A DNA stretch of 64,000 bases from Neobacillus rhizophilus (GTDB taxonomy: Bacteria > Bacillota > Bacilli > Bacillales > Cytobacillaceae). The stretch covers positions 24,093-88,092 of the forward strand of contig NZ_JAGYPF010000002.1 in assembly GCF_018343535.1 (NCBI RefSeq), in the 5' to 3' direction. The translations under genes and the position numbers were made by a program. Under the pieces are notes generated by a model. The model did no database searches. It was given only the letters and a program-made list of their open reading frames with translations, and was not told the DNA's origin. Position 1 is the stretch's first letter; each line of letters starts with the position of its first letter. This document shows, piece after piece, positions 45,019 through 53,473 of the stretch.

Positions 45019-47247
45019 ATGGCTTCTTATTCTGCACGTTTAACAAAAAGTGGAGTTAATAGTTGGGCAGTGGAATTTAGGCACCCGATATTAAAAGATC
45101 GTGAAGGAAAACAAGGAAGAAAAATAAGACGTGGATTAGGTACTAACCAGGACGAAGCACAAAATGTAGTTAATGATTTAAATCGCTTACTTGCCGATGA
45201 TACATTCTGGTCATTAAACGAGCGGAACAGAGCCCTTTCAAATTTTATGCCAAGGGTTGTTGAGATTTTTTACGATCAGATGGAAGAAGACATTCTAACT
45301 GATTCATGGGAGCTTAGAGATTCAAAAATTAAGCTCCCTAATAATATTGATGGCTATTCCCGTGTTATGTTACTAGGGACAACAGGGGCGGGGAAAACAA
45401 CTGTTATTAGGCAACTGATTGGTACAGATCCAGATGAAATTAGTTTTCCTGCCATATCAGCAAGTAGAACAACAACTTGCAATACAGAGTATGTATTTTC
45501 TGAGGGAAGTTGGAAGGGCGTAGTTACATTTATATCTCAGGCTCAAACTATTAAGCTAATCGAAGAAAGTGTTTGGGAAGCTTTTCGAAGAGCAATCATT
45601 GGGGAAGACGTTAAAAATGTTGCCAAGGCACTTTTGTCACATCCGGAGCAACGATTTCGTTTGAGTTACTTTTTAGGCCAGTATCGTTCTACTGGAAGGC
45701 GCTCAAGTATTAATAAAGAAAATCACCAGGAAGTTTTAGAAATACCATATCCAGATCAATTGGAGCTACAAACTGAACTTGATTACATTATAAATGAAAT
45801 TAAGCAACTAGCTGATGAAGCTAGAAACGAGTTCCCACCAGATGGTGATAATATTGATGAAATAATTGATCTCCTATATGAGGTTTGGGTAAGAGAAGAT
45901 ACAGAGAGATTTAATGATCTAGTACAACATATTTTGAGATTAATAAAAAATCGGTTCGGTGTAATTAAATTTGGGGCATTTCAACGTGATAATCGTGGAT
46001 GGCCAATCTATTGGTACCATGAATCAGAAGATAAGTGGGAAGTTATTAAAATGATGAGATGGTTTGCTGGGAATGAAGGCAGACGATTTGGTCAATTACT
46101 TGCTCCAGTAGTAAATGGAGTGCGACTTCAAGGACCATTTAAACCGAGTTGGTGGACTAATGATGATTCGCCACAACTAGTTCTTATAGATGGTGAAGGA
46201 ATTGGGCACGACTCAAACATAACTACAAGTATTCCTATGGAAGTAACAAACCGTTTTAAGGAAACAGATGCGGTTGTACTAGTTGATAATGCATCACAGC
46301 CAATGTTAGATATCCCAAAGGTGATTCTTCGGGAGGCAATTTCTCGTGGACAATTAGAAAAGTTGATGGTTGTTTACACACGATTTGATCAGGTCGAAGG
46401 TTCTAATATGATAGATGACGAGGATCGTATAGATCATGTAATGGGTATCCAAACAGGCGCAATAGAAGCAATGCAGGAAGCGTACAATTTAAATTCTAAA
46501 CTAATTCGTCAGCTTAGAGACCATTTGTATAATTTCACCTTTTTCTTTCCAAATACTAATGAGTTGCAAAACACACCAGATGAATTAAAGGAAGAAATGG
46601 ATCGCTTTATAGAGTCGCTATGCAGCAAATCCATAAAAGAGGAATTGCAGTTCCCAAACGAATCTAAAGCTATCCCAGAATATGACTTTGGCAGGCTTGT
46701 TCTTGCTATTAATGAAACTGAAGATTTATTTATGCAGAAATGGCTTGGATTATTGGGATTAAGACCGTCTCAATTTCCAAAACAGCATTGGATGCGAATA
46801 AAAGCACTATCAAACCGATTGGCGAACTGGCCAAATATTGTGGAATATAATGATCTTAAACCCGCTAGTGATCTATCAAGCTATTTAATGCAAAGAATTA
46901 ATGAGTTTATCAATGCTCCAAAAGACTGGTCAATCGCTGTACCAGAAGAAAGTAAGTTAAGCATATTACAAGGGTTATCCGAAGCAATCTCAAATAAAAT
47001 AAACCAACTAGTATTTAAAAGAATTAAAATTGATAACCATCCTCAATGGATAATAGCCTTTAACTATAAAGGGACTGGATCAACAGTTCCTAGAGCAAGT
47101 GAAATTAGAAGTATATTTGAAAAAGCAATTCCAAAGTCAAGAATAATTTATGATTCGTTCTCCGGAGATTTATTGGAGGAAATCAAGACTATTATTGAAG
47201 ACGCAATTGAAGCAATAAAGGAAGAAGAAGCTAGCAGTGCTATTTAA
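45019..47247 (+). CDS. Unrecognised GTPase-like protein with integrase-arm-like N-terminus
   Basis: 742 residues, family not recognised. G-protein motifs can be traced: G1 GTTGAGKTT (120-128), a Thr-rich G2 candidate (TTTCNTEY, about 151-158), G3 DGEG (391-394, in VLIDGEGIGHD) and a G4-like TRFD (454-457). The gap of over 230 residues between G2 and G3 is unusual and is filled by a helical insertion. Residues 1-65 (YSARLTKSGVNSWAVEFRHP, then RKIRRGLGT) resemble the arm/AP2-type DNA-binding domain of tyrosine integrases. ATG after GGAGGG. In a defence-rich region, so an immune role is inferred, not shown. Confidence 0.7.
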   Translation: MASYSARLTKSGVNSWAVEFRHPILKDREGKQGRKIRRGLGTNQDEAQNVVNDLNRLLADDTFWSLNERNRALSNFMPRVVEIFYDQMEEDILTDSWELRDSKIKLPNNIDGYSRVMLLGTTGAGKTTVIRQLIGTDPDEISFPAISASRTTTCNTEYVFSEGSWKGVVTFISQAQTIKLIEESVWEAFRRAIIGEDVKNVAKALLSHPEQRFRLSYFLGQYRSTGRRSSINKENHQEVLEIPYPDQLELQTELDYIINEIKQLADEARNEFPPDGDNIDEIIDLLYEVWVREDTERFNDLVQHILRLIKNRFGVIKFGAFQRDNRGWPIYWYHESEDKWEVIKMMRWFAGNEGRRFGQLLAPVVNGVRLQGPFKPSWWTNDDSPQLVLIDGEGIGHDSNITTSIPMEVTNRFKETDAVVLVDNASQPMLDIPKVILREAISRGQLEKLMVVYTRFDQVEGSNMIDDEDRIDHVMGIQTGAIEAMQEAYNLNSKLIRQLRDHLYNFTFFFPNTNELQNTPDELKEEMDRFIESLCSKSIKEELQFPNESKAIPEYDFGRLVLAINETEDLFMQKWLGLLGLRPSQFPKQHWMRIKALSNRLANWPNIVEYNDLKPASDLSSYLMQRINEFINAPKDWSIAVPEESKLSILQGLSEAISNKINQLVFKRIKIDNHPQWIIAFNYKGTGSTVPRASEIRSIFEKAIPKSRIIYDSFSGDLLEEIKTIIEDAIEAIKEEEASSAI

Positions 47248-47284
47248 ATAAAATTAAGTTGTTAATTGATATGGGGGGATAAAC

Positions 47285-47602
47285 TTGAACAAAAAGGATG
47301 CAGATGTAATGGTCCGACTTGCAAGAGAAGGAAAGCATATTTCAAAAATATGGGCTGAAGACTTTCCCGAATACGACTATTGGGAGGTGTATACAGAAGT
47401 TTACGGAGCAGGCGAGAGAAGCTCTGTTGGGGTAAAAAGGATGATAACTGCAAGGTTAAATAAACTATCTAGTGCTAACAAACAAAAGGATCGAGAAGAA
47501 TTAATAGAAGAGATTAATGAACTTATCTTTCATTTGTATAGCAGATATAAGGATAGTCAGCAAAAATTAAATGATATTAGAAGTATCATAAATAACGGTT
47601 AA
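47285..47602 (+). CDS. Small protein paired with the GTPase-like gene
   Basis: 105 residues, beginning MNKKDADVMVRLAREGKHIS with a helical C-terminus (about 60-100). No recognised domain; similar small proteins seem widespread in Bacillus. TTG start at 47285 after GGGGGG. It is 37 bases after the GTPase-like gene with no terminator between, so the two are probably one operon. Confidence 0.7.
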   Translation: MNKKDADVMVRLAREGKHISKIWAEDFPEYDYWEVYTEVYGAGERSSVGVKRMITARLNKLSSANKQKDREELIEEINELIFHLYSRYKDSQQKLNDIRSIINNG

Positions 47603-47633
47603 AATAACTTGTCAATTAATTAATTGCATATAT

Positions 47634-47656
47634 GGGGTCTATAAAAGACCCCTATT
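47634..47656 (+). terminator. Hairpin before the UDG-fold gene
   Basis: GGGGTC-TATAAAA-GACCCC style stem (47634-47639 with 47647-47652) followed by TATTTGT. Confidence 0.6.
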
Positions 47657-47688
47657 TGTAATGTTAATAAACTTAGGAGGCGGTAGTT

Positions 47689-48369
47689 TTGAGTTGCTCC
47701 TGTATCTATTCAATATCCTGTAAAACTAATTATAATCGTGATTATAATCCAACAGAATTTTTCTTTGGATATCCTAACAGTAAAATTTGGCTTATAGGAG
47801 TAAATCCAGCTGGTCCTGTTGAACAAAGTGGGAATCATTTTGTTGGGGATAAATTGAACCACTTTATTCATGGCTTCTCGCTAGAAAATGATAAAAACAA
47901 GTATAAACAGACCGATTATTTCGGTAGATTTCAAAAGGTTTCAATGAAACTCTTTAATTTGTTTGGTAAGGAAAATGGGGTTGCACATACAGATTTGGTA
48001 AAATGTTTTTCTCCCTCTTGGACATCAGACTCATTTAAGGACTTGGATAGTTCAATTGCTTTAAAAAATATAATTAGTAATTGTACAAATCATTTGAAAA
48101 GTCAACTGGATTCTAAAGATTTAGAGTTTCCCAAAATTATAATATGCCATGGAAGGCCTGTTGCAGATGTTATCTCAAAACTAATACCTAATCCTGTCTT
48201 ATCAGATGGAAGCAGTATTAAATATACAAGTTATATAGGATCTTATAAAAAAGGCGAAGAGAATTATAATGTAATAATTATTAATACAGGAATGATTCAT
48301 CGGTTGGATGACTATGCAAAATCTCGATTAGGGAAAGAAATAGAATTATATATGGACCAAATTTATTAA
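47689..48369 (+). CDS. Uracil-DNA glycosylase superfamily-like protein
   Basis: 226 residues. GVNPAGPVE (about 36-44) corresponds to UDG motif A, HTDLVKCFS (about 100-108) to the xTNxVKC element of family 4/5 enzymes, and IICHGRPVAD (about 149-158) to the following core strand; INTGMIHRLDD near the C-terminus takes the place of motif B (HPS). Cys3, Cys5 and Cys11 could be part of an iron-sulfur site. Substrate unknown; possibly modified or phage DNA. TTG start at 47689 with AGGAGGCGG. Confidence 0.65.
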   Translation: MSCSCIYSISCKTNYNRDYNPTEFFFGYPNSKIWLIGVNPAGPVEQSGNHFVGDKLNHFIHGFSLENDKNKYKQTDYFGRFQKVSMKLFNLFGKENGVAHTDLVKCFSPSWTSDSFKDLDSSIALKNIISNCTNHLKSQLDSKDLEFPKIIICHGRPVADVISKLIPNPVLSDGSSIKYTSYIGSYKKGEENYNVIIINTGMIHRLDDYAKSRLGKEIELYMDQIY

Positions 48370-48447
48370 AATAAATCAAGAACCAGTGATTTTTGCTATT
48401 TTGAAGTAAACCAAAACGTGATTTGGTAGAAAGGAAAATTGAAATAA

Positions 48448-49593
48448 ATGTTATATGATGAGGAATTTATTAGTGGGTTACCTCAGCCTGAAAAAAGCTG
48501 GAAATCACCACTAGTTGTTTATGTTGCTAAAGAGGTAAACGAGCAGTATAAAAATTTTAAGCTTTACCTTGAGGAATGGTTTGAAAAAATTGATGAAGAG
48601 AAGAAAGCATCTTATTATTCTCGATTAAGAAGTTTGAACGATAAAGAGTTTCTTGCCCAAATCCATGAGCTTTTTGTTTATGATTTTTGTGAAAGTCTTG
48701 GTAAAGTTGACTGTGATCCGGAATTGGAGGATGGTAAAACGCCAGAATTATTATGGGACATACAAGGAAAAAAAGCATTATTGGATGTTGTAACATTATT
48801 TGATCCTGAAGAAAGAGGAAAATCAAAGACAGCTATTGATGATTTGCTTAATTACTTGAAAGAAATTGAACACTATTACGATGTTTGTGTTTCGTATGAA
48901 AATATTGACCTACATAATCTTAAAAGAAAAAAGATTAAAAAGGCATTAATTGATTATTTAGATAGCCTTGACATTGAAAATATTGGACCAGAAGAAGAAC
49001 TTGTAATGGATGATTTCGGATATGTTGGCGTTTTTGTACCTGTGCCTAGAAATAATCGTCAGAAAGAAAACCTTTCATTTGCAATATTAGGCCCTGCGGA
49101 AGGAATTGAACCTAATAAATCAATTGAAAAAAGAATTAAATCTAAACTTACTAAATATAAGTGGGCAGGACCAATGTTCGTTGCAATTTGTAAAAGTGCT
49201 GATTTTGGAGTTGATTGGGACGATGTAGCAGAAGTATTATATGGGCCGCCTATTGTAAAATACAATCCAACAACAAAAGAACACATTGAAGTTCTTGGAC
49301 AGGGTGGATTGTTAATGCCAAGAGGAGAAAATGCCCCAAAAAACACTTCTTTAACGGGTGTTTTATATTGTGAATTAAAATGGGGGGATGGAGGTTTACC
49401 AAAATTACAGGTTAGATATTTAGCAAACCCATTTGCTAAATATCCAATAAAATTACCATTACCCACCTTCCCATTAATAAAAAAGAATCGAATAATATTC
49501 GAGTGGAGTAATTCAGAAAATAGTAAGGGCCTTGTATATTTTATTAGAAAATTTATAGTGTGGATTAAATCTTTATATAATTATTTTAAGTAA
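48448..49593 (+). CDS. Putative nuclease-like protein paired with Shedu
   Basis: 381 residues, family not recognised. The segment IHELFVYDFCESLG ... KTPELLWDIQGKKALLDVVTL (about 70-117) has the layout of a PD-(D/E)xK fold (helix Glu, strand acid, strand with acid), although the canonical Lys is not evident. The C-terminus (about 355-381) is hydrophobic and aromatic. It stops 20 bases before the Shedu gene in the same direction, so it is very likely coexpressed with it. Confidence 0.6.
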   Translation: MLYDEEFISGLPQPEKSWKSPLVVYVAKEVNEQYKNFKLYLEEWFEKIDEEKKASYYSRLRSLNDKEFLAQIHELFVYDFCESLGKVDCDPELEDGKTPELLWDIQGKKALLDVVTLFDPEERGKSKTAIDDLLNYLKEIEHYYDVCVSYENIDLHNLKRKKIKKALIDYLDSLDIENIGPEEELVMDDFGYVGVFVPVPRNNRQKENLSFAILGPAEGIEPNKSIEKRIKSKLTKYKWAGPMFVAICKSADFGVDWDDVAEVLYGPPIVKYNPTTKEHIEVLGQGGLLMPRGENAPKNTSLTGVLYCELKWGDGGLPKLQVRYLANPFAKYPIKLPLPTFPLIKKNRIIFEWSNSENSKGLVYFIRKFIVWIKSLYNYFK

Positions 49594-49613
49594 TTGGTAT
49601 GGGAGAGATTTTT

Positions 49614-50834
49614 GTGTCGTTTCAATTTAGTAAAAATACTATTATATATAATGGCGAAACAGTTTATGAATTTGAGTATTATAGCTCGGACCAAGCACCT
49701 AATGGAGAACATGGATATAATATTTACAATTTAACAGAGGAAATTACAGAACAGACAGAAACAACTGAAACCGAAGAAGGAACAAATGTTGAAGCTACAG
49801 AAAAAACAACCAAGATTATAATTAATGAAAAACTATACAATTCCTTAAGAAAAGCAGCATTTACCCAAATACCTGATAAAACACTTTTTTATTATCCTAC
49901 AGAATATGATAAGGATAATAATTGGGATAATATAAAAGGTTATTATGTAGGGAAAAATACTCATGGTGATAATGTATTTGCTATAGACCTGCTATTAAAT
50001 AACTCTATTCCGGGATTTAATATTAACCGTTTAGAACAGGAAATAGTTAAATTCAGTACAGAGAGGAATATTGAAGTGAGAATTAGCAGTGATCCTTTTA
50101 TTCAAAATCAATTAACTGCTAAGTTAACATGGAAAATTAGTAATTTAGATTTTAATTCCTTTTTTGACGATGCTCATCGGTTAGCTATAAATTTCATAGA
50201 AAAGTTTAGGTGCTATTTAGTAGGTCTTGAAGGTTTCCTTGAGGTTATTGAATTTTGGGAAAATAACTATTCCAATCCTAAAGAAGAGGATTGGCAGGAA
50301 TTGTTTGGTACAAAGTTCCCCTGGATCTTAAGTCAATGTTTTGGCATACCAAATGTAATTTATGGCGAACAATGTTACACTGGTGGACAAACCTTTGAAA
50401 GGTCAGGTGCAAAGTACCCAGACTTTATTTTGAATAGTATCCTTACAAATAATTTGGCTATAGTGGAAATTAAAACTCCAATGACAACTCTTATGACAAA
50501 GACCAACCATCATAATGTTTTTGCTACCTCGGCAGAGTTTTCCTCAGCTATTGCACAAATATTATCCTATAAGGATGAGGTATTAAAGAGTTATAGTGAT
50601 TTACTCAGAAGGCAAATTGAAGCTGGAGCCGGTAGACCTGATTTGTTACATTTGTACAATCCCCGTTGTTTACTAGTCATTGGTAATACAAATTCCTTGG
50701 ATGGAGCTAAAAATCGTTCATTTGAAATTTTCCGAAATGAGTTAAAGTCAATTGATATAGTTACTTATGATGAACTTTTTGAGCGAATAAGAAGCTATAT
50801 GAGTATTGTAGCTAAAAAACTACTGCACATATAA
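49614..50834 (+). CDS. sduA: Shedu defence nuclease SduA (DUF4263)
   Basis: 406 residues from the GTG at 49614 (GGGAGAG seven bases upstream; an ATG at 49599 is an alternative). The C-terminal half carries the DUF4263 nuclease: FPWILSQCFG, then Asp in KYPDFILNS, the Glu-x-Lys in AIVEIKTPM, and FATSAEFSSAIAQILSYKDEVL with the conserved Gln. Shedu is a single-protein anti-phage system that nicks or degrades DNA, with variable N-terminal sensor domains. Here the N-terminal 220 residues are unrecognised. Last gene of the element. Confidence 0.85.
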   Translation: MSFQFSKNTIIYNGETVYEFEYYSSDQAPNGEHGYNIYNLTEEITEQTETTETEEGTNVEATEKTTKIIINEKLYNSLRKAAFTQIPDKTLFYYPTEYDKDNNWDNIKGYYVGKNTHGDNVFAIDLLLNNSIPGFNINRLEQEIVKFSTERNIEVRISSDPFIQNQLTAKLTWKISNLDFNSFFDDAHRLAINFIEKFRCYLVGLEGFLEVIEFWENNYSNPKEEDWQELFGTKFPWILSQCFGIPNVIYGEQCYTGGQTFERSGAKYPDFILNSILTNNLAIVEIKTPMTTLMTKTNHHNVFATSAEFSSAIAQILSYKDEVLKSYSDLLRRQIEAGAGRPDLLHLYNPRCLLVIGNTNSLDGAKNRSFEIFRNELKSIDIVTYDELFERIRSYMSIVAKKLLHI

Positions 50835-50870
50835 AGGATCAAATAATATAAGGCATTTCCTAAAATGACC

Positions 50871-50887
50871 ATTAATTTTTTTCGCCG
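50871..50887 (-). repeat. Right terminal inverted repeat of the element
   Basis: Matches the reverse complement of 24898-24914 in 13 of 17 positions, ending TTTCGCCG. Confidence 0.6.
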
Positions 50888-50903
50888 ATATACCTGTTAC
50901 GGT

Positions 50904-50919
50904 GAACCGTATCATAAGT
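50904..50919 (+). repeat. Right attachment site of the SCC-like element
   Basis: GAACCGTATCATAAGT, followed by GAATGAG. Read in the rlmH frame it gives EPYHK and, with the next bases, a TGA stop. It is closer to the staphylococcal SCC core (TATCATAAGTGA) than the left copy is. Confidence 0.85.
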
Positions 50920-51027
50920 GAATGAGTTTTTTTGTTATAGTGCCTCTTTTTCATCTTCTAAAGCAGTGTGATTTCAGTTATGAAATCCACTGCTTTTATA
51001 TTGTCTATGGAAATTGTTTCAAGGAAA

Positions 51028-51058
51028 TGAAACTTTTAATAAAATTAGACAGTATAAT
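51028..51058 (+). promoter_or_regulatory. Candidate promoter of pspA-ydjGHI
   Basis: TGAAAC (51028-51033) equals the -35 of extracytoplasmic-function sigma factors such as SigW, which drives the B. subtilis pspA-ydjGHI operon; the -10 (CAGTA) fits only partly. A TATAAT at 51053-51058 could instead serve SigA. Confidence 0.4.
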
Positions 51059-51094
51059 GTAGTGTTGTTTCTCTTATAGGAAGGGCTGAAAACA

Positions 51095-51517
51095 ATGGGC
51101 GTTTTTTCGAGGATTAAGGATATAATGGAAAACAAAATTGATGCCTTCTTGGATAAGACAGAAGATCCGGAAAAAGTGATTGAGCAGAACTTACGAGACC
51201 TCAATAGGGATTTAGGGAAGGTAAAGGCAGAAATGGCATCCATGTTGGCAGAAGAGCAGCGCTTGAAGCGGGAATTAAATGAATGCCAAGAGGGTATCGA
51301 GAAAATGGAACGATACTCCATTAAGGCTCTGGATGATGGCAATGAACGAGATGTAAGAAAGTTTCAGGAGAAAAAGTCAGCTATGGCGGCAAAATTATCT
51401 GAATTGCAAGTAGCCCATCAGTTGGCTTCATCGAAAACCCAGCAGATGAAACCAATACATGATAAACTTGCTGGTGATATCAGTGAATTGGAATCTATTA
51501 AAAGGAGCGACTTTTGA
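51095..51517 (+). CDS. pspA: PspA/IM30 family protein, short form
   Basis: Membrane-stress protein of the PspA/ESCRT-III family, helical coiled coil throughout (MGVFSRIKDIMENKIDAFLDKTEDPEKV). Only 140 residues, whereas PspA proteins have about 220: the helical hairpin is nearly complete but helices after it are absent. It ends SIKRSDF and the next gene begins 42 bases later, so the missing part is deleted rather than frameshifted. First gene of a pspA-ydjGHI operon, which in B. subtilis belongs to the SigW regulon. Confidence 0.85.
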   Translation: MGVFSRIKDIMENKIDAFLDKTEDPEKVIEQNLRDLNRDLGKVKAEMASMLAEEQRLKRELNECQEGIEKMERYSIKALDDGNERDVRKFQEKKSAMAAKLSELQVAHQLASSKTQQMKPIHDKLAGDISELESIKRSDF

Positions 51518-51558
51518 CCGCTTCCTATACATTTTTTTGATATAAAAGGGGTGATTTG

Positions 51559-52590
51559 ACCGTGATCCTTCATTATAAATGTCCCAGCTGTGGGAGTGAG
51601 ATGAGGTTTGATTCTGAATCAGGCGATCTGTCCTGCCAAAGTTGTGGCAAACATGAAAATATTGAAAATTATCCGGAAGAGCTGGTGACTGCAAGATTTT
51701 CAGTCGATGAAGCTAATGAATACCATTGTGAGAACTGTGGAGCGGTTCTTCTTACGACAGCTGAGACAGCAGCAACAAGCTGCAGTTATTGCGGAGCGGC
51801 TGTCGTCATTGCCGACCGCTTATCAGGCCAGCTTGTACCTGCAAAAGTAATTCCTTTTACGATTAGCAAGGAAGAATCAATGGCAGCATTTCAAAAATGG
51901 TGTCGAAAAGGTTTACTTACTCCAAAAGGCTTTATGACAGCAGACAGGATAAAAAGTATTACAGGGATGTATGTGCCGTTTTGGTTGTTTGATTTAAATA
52001 GTAAAGTGCAGGTAAGCGCAGAATGTACAAAGGTTAGAACCTATACACAGGGAGAATATATTTATACTGAAACACAGTACTATGATGCCTTCCGTGATAT
52101 CAATTTAGATTATCTCAAGATTCCAGTTGATGCATCTGTAAAAATGAATGATGAATTAATGGATAAATTGGAGCCCTATCCCTATGATCAATTAAAGGAT
52201 TTTAAGACACCTTATTTGGCAGGGTATATTGCGGAAAAATACAATTTTACAGATGAAGAGCTACTTCCAAGGGCGAAGGATAAAATCAGCAGCTATATAG
52301 AGTCCTATATTGCATCTACCTTTTCAGGCTATCATTCAACCCATTATAAAACTAAGCACATTGATACGAGAAATGTAAAAAGCAATTATGTGTTATTGCC
52401 AGTCTGGATGATAAGCTATGATTATAATAAATCTGACTATACTTTTGCGATGAATGGACAGACGGGTAAAGTTGTCGGCAAACCGCCAATCAGCACAGGT
52501 AAAGTAACTGCGTGGTTTAGCGGCATTGCGGTGGGAACTTTCTTTGCTTTAAAATGTGTCTCTTTTATGATGGGAGGCGGATTTTGGTGA
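51559..52590 (+). CDS. ydjG: Zinc-ribbon protein YdjG
   Basis: About 343 residues. Two zinc ribbons at the N-terminus (CPSCGSEM ... CQSCGK and CENCGAVL ... CSYCGA), a central beta-rich region, and one hydrophobic C-terminal segment (about 318-340, WFSGIAVGTFFALKCVSF). Membrane-associated partner in the PspA-YdjGHI envelope-stress unit. Start taken near the GTG/ATC junction after GGGGTGATTTGACC: the GTG at 51562 or the TTG/GTG codons just before it give nearly the same product. Confidence 0.85.
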   Translation, partial: TVILHYKCPSCGSEMRFDSESGDLSCQSCGKHENIENYPEELVTARFSVDEANEYHCENCGAVLLTTAETAATSCSYCGAAVVIADRLSGQLVPAKVIPFTISKEESMAAFQKWCRKGLLTPKGFMTADRIKSITGMYVPFWLFDLNSKVQVSAECTKVRTYTQGEYIYTETQYYDAFRDINLDYLKIPVDASVKMNDELMDKLEPYPYDQLKDFKTPYLAGYIAEKYNFTDEELLPRAKDKISSYIESYIASTFSGYHSTHYKTKHIDTRNVKSNYVLLPVWMISYDYNKSDYTFAMNGQTGKVVGKPPISTGKVTAWFSGIAVGTFFALKCVSFMMGGGFW

Positions 52591-52601
52591 GGGTAAGTCA
52601 T

Positions 52602-53453
52602 ATGCAAAAACGAAGTCTTATCATATTGATGATGCTGCTGTTGGTTTTGCCATGGGGAATGTCAACAGCAAAGGCAGAAACCTTTGACCGGAATCATTAT
52701 ATATACGACTATGCTCATTTGTTAACGGATGGAGAGTCGGCGGAACTTCAACATTTAGCTAGTGAAATGGGGAAAGAGAGTGAGACCGCTTTTATCATCA
52801 TCAGCTTAGATGACACGAAAGGGAAGGATGTTGTCCAGTATGTAGAGGATTTCTATGATGAGTATGGTCCAGGATACGACCAGCCGCATGGAAATACAGC
52901 GATCCTAGCCATCGACATGAATGAACGTGATGTATATTTGGCTGGTTTTAAAAAAGCTGAGCAGTATTTGGATGATAGCCGGCTTGATCTAATTCGTGGG
53001 GAAATTACTCCTGATTTATCAGACGGTCAATATTTTGATGCTTTCTCAACATTCTTAAATAGGGCCTATGAATATATGGGCAATGAGCCGGAAAACGGAA
53101 AGGATAGCTATACGGGCAATGGATCAATTGGAAGCCCGGAAGAGAATAATGGTTATGACTTCGGAGGCATTCCCTCTAAAAATATATTCTTTCAATGGTG
53201 GTTTCAATTAATTGTCTCGCTGATCATGGCGGGGGTTGTTGTAGTGATAATGGCCTACCGCGCTGGAGGCAAGGTTACGGTAAATGCACGAACCTATATG
53301 GATAGCAATCGATCAAAAGTAGTTAACCGGTCCGATAACTTTATTAGACAAATAGTAACAAGGCAGAGGAAACCGTCTAATAATACAAATAGCGGCGGTG
53401 GCGGCATAACAAGCGGCGGGCATTCACATAGTGGCAGCAGAGGTAAGTTTTAA
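52602..53453 (+). CDS. ydjH: TPM-domain membrane protein YdjH
   Basis: 283 residues from the ATG at 52602 (GAGGG upstream). Signal peptide to about residue 26 (GMSTAKA), extracytoplasmic TPM domain (about 30-165: YIYDYAHLLTDGESAELQ), one transmembrane helix (about 207-228) and a Ser/Gly-rich cytoplasmic tail ending GGGGITSGGHSHSGSRGKF. Third gene of the pspA-ydjGHI operon, 11 bases after ydjG. Confidence 0.88.
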   Translation: MQKRSLIILMMLLLVLPWGMSTAKAETFDRNHYIYDYAHLLTDGESAELQHLASEMGKESETAFIIISLDDTKGKDVVQYVEDFYDEYGPGYDQPHGNTAILAIDMNERDVYLAGFKKAEQYLDDSRLDLIRGEITPDLSDGQYFDAFSTFLNRAYEYMGNEPENGKDSYTGNGSIGSPEENNGYDFGGIPSKNIFFQWWFQLIVSLIMAGVVVVIMAYRAGGKVTVNARTYMDSNRSKVVNRSDNFIRQIVTRQRKPSNNTNSGGGGITSGGHSHSGSRGKF

Positions 53454-53473
53454 TAGAAAGGAGCAGATCGTAG

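Larger units (their letters stand above)
24896..50919. mobile_element. SCC-like integrative element, about 26 kb, at rlmH
   Basis: Inserted exactly at the 3' end of rlmH and bounded by the 16-bp direct repeat. The ends also carry imperfect inverted repeats. It encodes two large serine recombinases, a primase-helicase fusion, an SSB-like protein, a DUF960 protein and defence cargo (type I R-M, Shedu and unrecognised genes). Target, repeat core, recombinase class and gene order are those of staphylococcal cassette chromosomes. No methicillin or other resistance gene is present. No tRNA, transposase or conjugation gene was seen inside. Confidence 0.85.
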
